A stretch of DNA of 6,375 bases from a bacterium. Its GTDB lineage: Bacteria > Chlamydiota > Chlamydiia > Chlamydiales > Rhabdochlamydiaceae. Positions 1 through 6,375 of this stretch are shown piece after piece. The notes below the pieces were generated by a model. It was not told the origin of the DNA and made no database searches. It saw only the letters and a program-made list of their open reading frames with translations. How positions within the stretch are numbered: the stretch's first letter is position 1; each line of letters starts with the position of its first letter. Both the position numbers and the translations under genes were made by a program. The stretch is taken from contig JAKAAD010000056.1 in NCBI GenBank assembly GCA_021802305.1, positions 1 through 6,375 on the forward strand, given 5' to 3'.

Positions 1-131
1 AAGAACTCTGTCACAATCCATGTAACGATTTGGATGAAGCGAGCCAAAATTATCAATTGAATATTTTCAAAGGAATGTTAAACCTTATTTACAAAACAAA
101 CGGTTGGACGAATAACGAGGTATCGGTGTGA
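1..131 (+). CDS. C-terminal tail of an unidentified upstream gene (partial)
   Basis: Reading from base 3, the frame is open for 42 codons and ends at the TGA at 129-131. The other two forward frames close early, at 23-25 and 58-60. The visible peptide begins ELCHNPCNDLDEASQNYQ and ends TNNEVSV. Its mixed polar, aromatic and hydrophobic composition looks like real protein, and I see no membrane segment in it. The stop codon overlaps the GTG start of the following ATPase by four bases (GTGA), the usual arrangement for translationally coupled genes. This is the main reason to believe it is a gene rather than a chance open frame. Too little is present to name a family. The product is likely made together with the AAA+ ATPase and may be its partner, adaptor or substrate; that role is inference from position only. 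Confidence 0.62.
   Translation, partial: ELCHNPCNDLDEASQNYQLNIFKGMLNLIYKTNGWTNNEVSV
117..120 (+). promoter_or_regulatory. Shine-Dalgarno site for the GTG-started AAA+ gene
   Basis: GAGG at 117-120 lies seven bases before the GTG at 128. An in-frame TAA at 113-115 means the ATPase frame cannot begin further upstream. The site therefore fixes the uncommon GTG start and lies inside the coding tail of the previous gene. Confidence 0.6.
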
Positions 132-2458
132 CTTCTCAGGTAGACACAAGTTCTTTGTTACCCGCTTATGCTCGTATCGACAGTATCCCAGAAAAATGTA
201 GGATCAAGCAATATATTTTGCGCGATAACAGCCCGAGAACAATTACCACGGCAACTCAAGTGATACAAAAGTTATTGAGCAACTATTCCCAACTATGCGC
301 CACATTTCCTACCCAACCGCAAGACAATCTAGAGAAAGAAATCACAGAAAAAAAGTTTCTTGTGATCAATGGAGATGTCATTTGCCTTTCTGATGAAAAA
401 AAAGCTCCCGCATCTGCGCCTCAAGATTTTGTAGATCGCTTTTTTTCTCTTTCCCTTCTTAAGCAGCCGGTGGCTTGCATTAAAAATCATTACCTTGAAC
501 TGACCTACCTGCCCTTTTGGGTTGAGAGACGCGGAAATGTTTGCCCAGGAGGAGGCGATCATAAAATCGTATCGACAGAAACTGACACTCCTTTAAATGC
601 TCAATATCCTTTTGAAATAGATGAAGAACTACAGTGTCGTATCAACGAGTTCAGAGAAGAAAAGTTGCAGTGTGGAGATGCGGTATTACGTCGCATGATT
701 GAGCACTACAGAAATACTGTTGAGCAATTCAAACACTTTGCGAAACTTCGGGATCCATCGATGGAACTCTTACCGGAACCCCCTATATCGGAGTCAAAAC
801 CATATGTATTGGACACGCCACGAGATCTTTTCGCCAAGATCCAGGAATTTTTTCCAACAGCAAAGATGCAAGTGCTCCACGATTCTTCCTTGGTTCCTCC
901 TTTTCAGCTTAAAGTAGATATTGCCCCTGAAGTAGAACCCGTTACTTTCACACGCATCGTCCTTGCCGATGCATTGCATGAAGAATTGACCTATATATTT
1001 TGGTATACCCTCGCTACCCGTGTCAGCAGCACAACACATCTCTCTTTCAAGGAAAGAAAGGAAAGAATGGACACAACACAATGCTCTTGCTTCGCACCTT
1101 TAACAGACTGGCCATCATTGCAACGCGAAATCTACGAAAAAGAGAAAGGCCTCTCCTGTGTCCACGCGATTATCAACTATTTACAACATCCTCAAGATGA
1201 TCATGATCTTTCTCTCGTAAGCCTAGCACCCCATCAAATAGATGAGAACCAGACACAAAAAGAACTGGATTACTTTAGGAAGGCGGTAGAACAAATGCAA
1301 CAGCTAGCCTCCCCTATTAAGCAAAATATGAGAACCCGCTTCCAAACCCATTTCCCAAATATCTATGCAAAAATCTTTCGAGAACTGCTGCACAAAAACT
1401 TGCATCCAGAAGAGAACACCGATGATTATCAAATCACACTACAACAACTGAAAAAGCGCGTCATTGGACAAGAATTTGCCGTGGAACAATTGGCTGCCAT
1501 ACTTGCATCACAAAAAAATGCAAACCGCAATCAAGCATTTTTATTTGTAGGACCTACAGGCTTGGGAAAATCAGAGCTCGCTAAAGCAGTCGCAGAAGCA
1601 AAGGGTGGAAGACTCATCACCCTATTTATGAATCAGTATCAAGATGCTACCAGCGTGACGAAATTTTTTGGCGCAGGGCTAGGATATGTTGGGTCCACCG
1701 ATAAACCAGAACTCGCGCACGAATTAGACAAATGTCAACCCTTCCTAACGTCCGAATCAAAAAATGAACGTTCTTATACGGTGAAAGATTGCGTTCTCTT
1801 ATTTGATGAGTTTGAAAAAGCACATCCAGCGATGAAACAATCGCTCCTTACTCTCTTTGACGAATGGGTATACAAAATGAGCTTCTCCCAAGGATTTACC
1901 AACATGAGCATCTACTACGAGCTCCAAAATTGCGTGATCATCGCCACATCTAACCTGTACCACCAAGACATACTGCAAGCATTTCAAAAAGGATCAAGTC
2001 CTCAACAAATCAGCGAACGATTTACCACCCTCCATAAAACCACTCCTTTGCCCATCAGCTACTCTCCAGAACTGCTAGGAAGAATGACAATCATCCCTTT
2101 TGGCCCCATTCCCAAAGGAGCTGCGTATCAGAGCATTATTCAAAAGAAACTCGATCTATTTCTTGCCACTCTCACAACCACATTTTCCTTTAAGGAAACT
2201 CTCCTGGAAAATGCCACCTCGATCTTGTCATATCTCGAAAATAAGTTTTACGGCGATGGCACTGATATTCGAAAAATATCTAAGTATTTTGAAACAGATG
2301 TCTCCAAGGAACTGCACAAACATAAATCCCATTGGGGAGATGTGCGCAATGTCCGAATCACCTTCTCTTTTTCTTCAAATACAATAATCCTCAAACCTGC
2401 GACCTATATTACCGCTTTTGATTGTTATGTGGATCTCGATCCCGTTGTGCTCATATGA
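128..2458 (+). CDS. Hsp100/Clp-like AAA+ ATPase with a large unassigned N-terminal region
   Basis: This is a predicted cytosolic ATP-driven unfoldase or remodelling factor of 776 aa. The C-terminal part (from about residue 435) resembles the second nucleotide-binding domain of ClpB/ClpA. It has an entry motif VIGQ (445-448), Walker A GPTGLGKS (475-482, Lys481), a GYVG pore loop (519-522, Tyr520), Walker B VLLFDE (556-561, Asp560/Glu561) followed by FEKAH, and sensor 1 ATSN (606-609). It also has a box VII arginine finger in PELLGRM (Arg652) and a sensor 2 arginine in GTDIR (Arg715). All the catalytic residues expected of an active ATPase are present. Residues 1-430 contain no second Walker A, no recognisable Clp-N repeat and no membrane segment; 163-207 is a charged, probably helical stretch. 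The protein therefore has one ATPase ring, unlike two-ring ClpB of about 860 aa. It starts at GTG, overlapping the upstream stop, with GAGG seven bases before it. The AAA+ assignment is firm; substrate and pathway are unknown. It is not a typical ClpB, ClpA, ClpX or ClpV. Confidence 0.9.
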   Translation: MTSQVDTSSLLPAYARIDSIPEKCRIKQYILRDNSPRTITTATQVIQKLLSNYSQLCATFPTQPQDNLEKEITEKKFLVINGDVICLSDEKKAPASAPQDFVDRFFSLSLLKQPVACIKNHYLELTYLPFWVERRGNVCPGGGDHKIVSTETDTPLNAQYPFEIDEELQCRINEFREEKLQCGDAVLRRMIEHYRNTVEQFKHFAKLRDPSMELLPEPPISESKPYVLDTPRDLFAKIQEFFPTAKMQVLHDSSLVPPFQLKVDIAPEVEPVTFTRIVLADALHEELTYIFWYTLATRVSSTTHLSFKERKERMDTTQCSCFAPLTDWPSLQREIYEKEKGLSCVHAIINYLQHPQDDHDLSLVSLAPHQIDENQTQKELDYFRKAVEQMQQLASPIKQNMRTRFQTHFPNIYAKIFRELLHKNLHPEENTDDYQITLQQLKKRVIGQEFAVEQLAAILASQKNANRNQAFLFVGPTGLGKSELAKAVAEAKGGRLITLFMNQYQDATSVTKFFGAGLGYVGSTDKPELAHELDKCQPFLTSESKNERSYTVKDCVLLFDEFEKAHPAMKQSLLTLFDEWVYKMSFSQGFTNMSIYYELQNCVIIATSNLYHQDILQAFQKGSSPQQISERFTTLHKTTPLPISYSPELLGRMTIIPFGPIPKGAAYQSIIQKKLDLFLATLTTTFSFKETLLENATSILSYLENKFYGDGTDIRKISKYFETDVSKELHKHKSHWGDVRNVRITFSFSSNTIILKPATYITAFDCYVDLDPVVLI

Positions 2459-2496
2459 CATCTTTTGTATCTTTTACATGCACAAAAATCTAGACG

Positions 2497-2524
2497 TTTA
2501 CTACCAAATTTTTTAACCTAAAAT
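2497..2524 (+). promoter_or_regulatory. Putative sigma70-type promoter of the response regulator operon
   Basis: TTTACT at 2497-2502 (four of six to TTGACA) is followed after 16 bases by TAAAAT at 2519-2524 (five of six to TATAAT). Transcription would begin near 2531, leaving a leader of about 20 bases before the ATG at 2550. It sits in the only sizeable gap of the window (2459-2549). The match is modest and the region is AT-rich, so it could be chance. I see no clear operator repeat around it. Confidence 0.38.
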
Positions 2525-2549
2525 ATACAGCATACAGTTAGAGCTCCTC

Positions 2550-3251
2550 ATGACACATAAAAAAAGAATCCTTTTGATTGAAGATGAAGAAGAGATTGCT
2601 GCTTTAATCAAACTCCAAGCAGAAATCAACGGCTATAAATTACACGTCGAAGTGGACGGTCTCAATGGATACCGTGCAATCGAACGCGAAAAGCCAGACC
2701 TTGTACTTCTCGATTTAATGCTTCCGGGACAAAATGGATTTGATGTGTGCCGCAAGATGAAAGGTAGCGGAGAACTGAGGACCATTCCTCTGATCATTTT
2801 ATCAGCGAAAGGGGAAGACCTCGACATGATGTTGGGCCTTGAGCTCGGAGCAGATGATTACATCGTTAAACCCTTTTCCCCTAAAGTACTATTTTCCAAA
2901 ATCAAAGCCGTTCTCAGACGCTCTAAAGATCCGGGGAAAGCAACAAAGATTATCAATTTTGGAGAATATACACTTGAGCCCGATCGCTATCTTTTGCGAA
3001 GAAAAAATAAAACGCTCCCTCTCACTCTTTCTGAATTTGGCATTTTAAAGAGACTATTGGCAAATCGAGGAAAAGTGCTGACGCGCAATCAACTTCTCGA
3101 TGACATTCACAATGATGATGCATTCATCGTCGATCGCAACATTGACGTTCACATTGCTGCATTGCGCAAAAAACTCGGTCCTGAATTCGATTGGATTGAA
3201 ACAGTGCGAGGCATTGGCTACCGCTTCCGAGAAGAAGCGCGCACGACTTAA
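2550..3251 (+). CDS. OmpR/PhoB-family two-component response regulator
   Basis: This is a cytosolic transcription regulator of 233 aa, the normal length for the OmpR/PhoB family. The receiver domain (about 4-123) has the acidic pair Glu11/Asp12, the phosphate-accepting Asp55 in LLDLMLPG, the switch Ser85, Tyr104 and the invariant Lys107 in VKPF. The GADDY and KAVLRR segments are those that form the usual phosphorylation-dependent dimer face. The winged-helix DNA-binding domain (about 134-228) has TLSEFGILKRL, a recognition-helix region DRNIDVHIAALRKKL and a wing ending TVRGIGYRF. Nothing is missing, so it should be phosphorylation-controlled, unlike the atypical receivers of some intracellular bacteria. 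The start is set by the family's short lead before the first strand and by an upstream in-frame TAA (2514-2516). The ribosome site is weak (GAG at 2541-2543). No histidine kinase is present in the window. The TPR gene follows after 14 bases, so the regulator probably heads that operon and may control it. The specific regulon cannot be told from sequence. Confidence 0.95.
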   Translation: MTHKKRILLIEDEEEIAALIKLQAEINGYKLHVEVDGLNGYRAIEREKPDLVLLDLMLPGQNGFDVCRKMKGSGELRTIPLIILSAKGEDLDMMLGLELGADDYIVKPFSPKVLFSKIKAVLRRSKDPGKATKIINFGEYTLEPDRYLLRRKNKTLPLTLSEFGILKRLLANRGKVLTRNQLLDDIHNDDAFIVDRNIDVHIAALRKKLGPEFDWIETVRGIGYRFREEARTT

Positions 3252-3256
3252 CTGCT

Positions 3257-3260
3257 GGAG
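3257..3260 (+). promoter_or_regulatory. Shine-Dalgarno site of the TPR gene
   Basis: GGAG at 3257-3260 lies five bases before the ATG at 3266. It is the strongest ribosome binding site in the window and supports that start, which also places a good signal peptide at the N-terminus. It falls in the 14-base gap after the regulator's stop, which has no room for a separate promoter or terminator. Confidence 0.65.
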
Positions 3261-3265
3261 AAGCC

Positions 3266-5950
3266 ATGAGCTCAAAATACTTGCTTTCTTTTGCTTTATG
3301 TCTCTTAGGAAGTTCTGTATGGGCAGAAGGTGCCTCTTTCCGGGAAAATGTCGAACTCCGACGCATTTCAGAGTATTGGCAAGAAAAAGAATACGCAGCT
3401 GCAAAGCAACACATCCTTCTCTTTTTACAAGAATATCCAAGCAGCGAAGGTCGCGATGCGTTGCTCGCCATGCTAGGCGATCTCTACATGATCGAAAAAA
3501 ATTACAAGGATGCTACCCATGCATTTGCACATATCTGTAGCAAAGAAATAAAGACAAAAATAGCTTCCTCTGCCATCCATTGTTTTTACATGCTCGGAGA
3601 TTACGATAATGTCATTGCGGAGGGGATTGCACTAGTTGATTCAAATCTTATTCCTAAAGGACAAGAACATCCCGTACGCTTTGAGCTTGCTCACGCCCTT
3701 TTTCTCCATGCTCAGAAATTAGAAGGAGAAGCAAAAACAAAGCAATTGTCTCTTGCCTTACAACATTTTGAATTGCTCAACCATTCGCCTTTTGCCGATA
3801 AGGCAGCACTCCATTCCGCACAAATCCATAGCTATTTTGCACAACATAAGCAAGCAGCTCTTTTATATCGAAAACTTGCAGAAAAAATTCCGGAAAAACA
3901 AGAGGAATATTACCTCCTTGCTGCAGAACAAGAACTCCATTTTGATCGACCCTCTGCCATCTTGTCTTATGAAAAAGTTGTATCTTGTGATGGCACTTCT
4001 GCCCCTCTTGCTGCCTACAATCAACTTCTCCTGCTTTTTCAAGAAGGCCTTTTTGCAGACGTCCTTACGCATAGAGAAAAGGTAGAACATCTCTTTTCGC
4101 AAGAGCAACTTCCCATGATCGATTACTTTACTGGAAAGAGTTTGTATATGATGGGTGAAAGAGAAAAATGCCAAGCATTTCTCCTGGGATTTTTATCCGT
4201 CCCGGGAATCGATCCTGCCTATGCAAAAAATGCTCTGCTTACTCTTCTTCAATGCACCCAGGAACAAAAAGATCTCGTTCGATATGAAAAAATACTAGAA
4301 GATCTCAAACGCAATTTTCCTTTGGATCAAGAAACGGCAAAAGCGATGGCCGTTCACGCACACCTGACTAAAGAAGCCGGCAATGCAGCGCGAGCGATTC
4401 AAGATTTAAAAGAAATCGCGCAAGAATTTCCCCAGTATGGAGAACGAGATGTCGTATTATTTGATCTTGCTACTCTCTATGCAAGTGAATTGCTATGGGA
4501 AGAGAGCATCGCTACTTGCCACACATTTCTTCATGAATATCCAGATCATCCTAAAAAATCCTCTGTCATGCGCCACCTCGTACATTCTTCTCTCAACGCA
4601 GCGAAAGAAGGCTCATTTGCAGAAAAAGAACGCCTTGCCCATGTGTTGAGCACAGCTTTACAACTGGAGAATATCTTTAACGACGAAGAGCGACAAAAAG
4701 CCCGCTTCTTTCTTGCACAAGCATTCTGTGAAATCGATAAATACGATGAAGCTCTTCTCCTTCTTGCCGATTATTTGCGCGACTATGCCTCTGATCCCAA
4801 CATCGCTGAAGCACATGTTTGCGCCGCCATTGCTTATCAAAAGACGGAAAATTTTCCCTTTTTTGTGTTTCATATGGAAAAAGCCCTTGCACTATGTCCC
4901 GAAAATAAAGAGCTTCATATCCACTTATTCAATGCCTATCTCTCCTTAAGTGAAAAGGCTCATGACGATGAAAAAGAAGATCTTCTCACTCATGCGGCGC
5001 AACACTTACTCGAAGCCATTGCGCTTCCGCCCAAACCCGACAATCTTCGATGGCTTGCGCATTTCTCTTTTCAGCAATACAAAAAAGATCCCTTTGCGAG
5101 CTCAATCCACCTAGCGAGAGCGACCCAAGCGATAGAGCAACTTCTTCTTCCAGGCCTTACTCCTGATAATGAAAGTGACACTATCCAGCTCGCAGAATGG
5201 TATGGAATGCAACATCGATACAAAGAGAGGACATCTCTCCTCCGATCCCTCAAAGAATTGCAAGAACGCTCCCCCCATCTTGCATGGCAGCACCGCCGCT
5301 TGATCACATTTAAGCTTGCCCATAGCTATCAAGAAGAAGGCGCCTTGGACGAAGCACTCTCCTTATATGCATTTCTTATCGATTCCTCAGACCATACTTC
5401 CTCTTACTTTGCGACCGGAGCTATGCTCGATCGCGTCTTGCTACAGTTTGATTGTCTTGCACCCGAGAAGAAATGTGCGAATTCAAAAGAAGTACAAACC
5501 ATGCTCGATACCCTTAAGGAGATTTCGATTGCCAGAAGGCTCTATTCTGAACCATTTCACCTTGAAGCTGCTTTTCATTACATCGATTTGAAAACAAAGC
5601 TCATCCCCAAAGAAAAACAATCTCAATATGCTCTCCATTTATTCACCACGATGCGCGAATCTTTTTCTAATGGGGAAGATGCATTCGTGCAAGAATACCT
5701 ATCTGCCAAAGAAGAATTCCCAGAAAAATACGCCCTGTATCTAGCCTATATGGATCTTGTCGACATGCACATACTCGTGCTATCCTCTCAGATCGCAGCA
5801 GAACAAGGCGATGCAGATCGCGCTGCCATTCTTCTCGCACAAGCAAACGAGGATTATGGACAACTACTCTGCCATGCTCCCAGTGAGGAGCGTTTCAGTG
5901 CACGCCTTCAACGATTAGAAAAAGATGGCATCCTCTCCTCGCGTCCTTAA
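3266..5950 (+). CDS. Large exported tetratricopeptide-repeat (TPR) protein
   Basis: This 894-aa protein is predicted to be secreted to the periplasm. Residues 1-20 form a signal peptide: Lys4, then a hydrophobic core, then VWA|E giving a signal peptidase I site after Ala20. There is no lipobox cysteine at the right place and no later membrane segment. The mature part is almost entirely helical, with repeated TPR-like hairpins. The clearest are at about 34-57, 64-90, 183-210, 396-425, 476-507, 512-545 and 680-705. They show typical pairs such as LGDLY...YKDATHAF and LAQAF...YDEALLLL. Several repeats end in EYP-type turns (EYPSS at 56-60, EYPDHP at 424-429), as in BamD and CpoB/YbgF-like periplasmic repeats. 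TPR arrays are protein-binding scaffolds, so no enzyme activity is expected. The gene lies 14 bases after the response regulator and overlaps the next, TonB-like gene by 26 bases, which argues for a joint envelope role. The exact family is not recognised; about 900 aa is much longer than BamD or CpoB. Confidence 0.88.
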   Translation: MSSKYLLSFALCLLGSSVWAEGASFRENVELRRISEYWQEKEYAAAKQHILLFLQEYPSSEGRDALLAMLGDLYMIEKNYKDATHAFAHICSKEIKTKIASSAIHCFYMLGDYDNVIAEGIALVDSNLIPKGQEHPVRFELAHALFLHAQKLEGEAKTKQLSLALQHFELLNHSPFADKAALHSAQIHSYFAQHKQAALLYRKLAEKIPEKQEEYYLLAAEQELHFDRPSAILSYEKVVSCDGTSAPLAAYNQLLLLFQEGLFADVLTHREKVEHLFSQEQLPMIDYFTGKSLYMMGEREKCQAFLLGFLSVPGIDPAYAKNALLTLLQCTQEQKDLVRYEKILEDLKRNFPLDQETAKAMAVHAHLTKEAGNAARAIQDLKEIAQEFPQYGERDVVLFDLATLYASELLWEESIATCHTFLHEYPDHPKKSSVMRHLVHSSLNAAKEGSFAEKERLAHVLSTALQLENIFNDEERQKARFFLAQAFCEIDKYDEALLLLADYLRDYASDPNIAEAHVCAAIAYQKTENFPFFVFHMEKALALCPENKELHIHLFNAYLSLSEKAHDDEKEDLLTHAAQHLLEAIALPPKPDNLRWLAHFSFQQYKKDPFASSIHLARATQAIEQLLLPGLTPDNESDTIQLAEWYGMQHRYKERTSLLRSLKELQERSPHLAWQHRRLITFKLAHSYQEEGALDEALSLYAFLIDSSDHTSSYFATGAMLDRVLLQFDCLAPEKKCANSKEVQTMLDTLKEISIARRLYSEPFHLEAAFHYIDLKTKLIPKEKQSQYALHLFTTMRESFSNGEDAFVQEYLSAKEEFPEKYALYLAYMDLVDMHILVLSSQIAAEQGDADRAAILLAQANEDYGQLLCHAPSEERFSARLQRLEKDGILSSRP

Positions 5951-6375
5951 TCCAAATTCTTCTTCTTTTATTCTAGTTGGATGTCTTGCCCTCTCTCTGA
6001 TGCTTCACCTTGTTGGCTTTCTCATTTGGCAGCGATTTCCACCTACTTTTTTCCGCAATGAAACTCTTGCTCTGGGCACTCCTCCCATGAACTCTCTGGT
6101 GGTGCTCCCGGAAGAAGCAAAAGCAGTGGCACTCAAAGAAGCATTTGATCACATGGAACTTCCAGATGCACATTTTAGAGTTCCTTTTGATGTCCCCCAA
6201 CTACATGTACAAACGTCACTCGAACCTATCATAGAACCACTCAATCCCCAACCTCTTTTTTCCGAAGACATTTGCAAGCCAGATATGAAACTCCTCCTGC
6301 AACAACGGATAGATCCCTCGCAAATATCCCACTATTCTCCGATGCATTATTTACTATACTTTCCCCCTCTATCCT
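5925..6375 (+). CDS. TonB/TolA-like bitopic membrane protein, N-terminal part (runs off the window)
   Basis: From the ATG at 5925 the frame is open for 150 codons to the window end; an in-frame TAG at 5916-5918 sets the earliest start. The protein opens with a short polar tail (about 14 residues) and one hydrophobic segment (about 15-35, SFILVGCLALSLMLHLVGF). A linker rich in proline follows (17 prolines in residues 36-150). Ser24 and His28 within the membrane segment have the S-x3-H spacing seen in TonB, where that histidine contacts the ExbB/ExbD motor. One anchor followed by a proline-rich extension is the TonB/TolA plan: an inner-membrane anchor with the rest in the periplasm. The linker is not made of clear X-Pro repeats and the C-terminal domain is not visible, so it could also be another bitopic envelope protein. 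It starts inside the TPR gene (26-base overlap) with only a weak purine-rich ribosome site, which suggests coupled translation. Confidence 0.72.
   Translation, partial: MASSPRVLNPNSSSFILVGCLALSLMLHLVGFLIWQRFPPTFFRNETLALGTPPMNSLVVLPEEAKAVALKEAFDHMELPDAHFRVPFDVPQLHVQTSLEPIIEPLNPQPLFSEDICKPDMKLLLQQRIDPSQISHYSPMHYLLYFPPLS

Noticed and set aside
1..60. Alternative frame open from base 1 to the TGA at 58-60 as the upstream gene end
   Set aside because: It is only 19 codons and does not make the GTGA junction. The frame from base 3 is longer and couples directly to the ATPase start.
979..1020. HEELTYIFWYT segment of the ATPase N-terminal region as a metal-protease (HExxH) motif
   Set aside because: The second histidine is absent, so no zinc-protease site is supported.
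2459..2490. Possible terminator after the ATPase gene (TTTTGT at 2463-2468 with ACAAAA at 2482-2487)
   Set aside because: The stem is six base pairs of mostly A-T with a 13-base loop and no following T-run, too weak to call a rho-independent terminator.
3054..3440. 128-codon reverse-strand open frame across the regulator/TPR junction
   Set aside because: It is antisense to two well-supported genes, has no recognisable domain, and looks like a codon-bias shadow.
3100..3540. 146-codon forward open frame spanning the regulator end and TPR start
   Set aside because: It lies in another frame across two well-supported genes, including the intact winged helix and the signal peptide. Its cysteine- and arginine-rich composition is typical of a shadow frame.
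5973..6200. 75-codon reverse-strand open frame near the right end
   Set aside because: It is antisense to the TonB-like gene, whose anchor and linker make better protein sense.

Overview
All recognisable genes in this 6.4 kb window lie on the + strand and they are tightly packed. The layout is: the tail of an upstream gene (to 131); a GTG-started Hsp100/Clp-type AAA+ ATPase of 776 aa (128-2458); a 91-base gap with a plausible sigma70-type promoter; an intact OmpR/PhoB-type response regulator (2550-3251); an exported 894-aa TPR protein (3266-5950); and the start of a TonB/TolA-like bitopic membrane protein (from 5925) that runs off the right end.

Organism: the exported TPR protein with a signal peptidase I site, followed by a TonB-like protein, points to a Gram-negative (diderm) bacterium. 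Base composition is moderately AT-rich by eye, with balanced codon use. The lack of close resemblance to familiar proteobacterial proteins, together with the mix of a divergent Clp-like ATPase and a large TPR protein, would suit a member of the PVC group such as an environmental chlamydia. That placement is a guess (about 0.3) and rests on no diagnostic marker in the window.

The genes form two transcriptional blocks. Block 1 is the upstream gene plus the AAA+ ATPase, joined by a 4-base GTGA stop/start overlap, so the two products are probably made together. The ATPase has a complete C-terminal nucleotide-binding domain (Walker A, GYVG pore loop, Walker B, sensor 1, arginine finger, sensor 2 arginine). 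It is preceded by about 430 residues that I cannot assign to any family. Block 2 is response regulator, TPR protein and TonB-like protein, with a 14-base gap and then a 26-base overlap. This suggests a regulator co-transcribed with an envelope module in which a periplasmic TPR protein works beside an inner-membrane-anchored energy transducer or scaffold.

No tRNA, rRNA, CRISPR array, insertion sequence or convincing rho-independent terminator was seen. The most interesting items are the Hsp100-like ATPase with its unassigned N-terminal half and its coupled, unseen partner gene, and the regulator/TPR/TonB-like operon.
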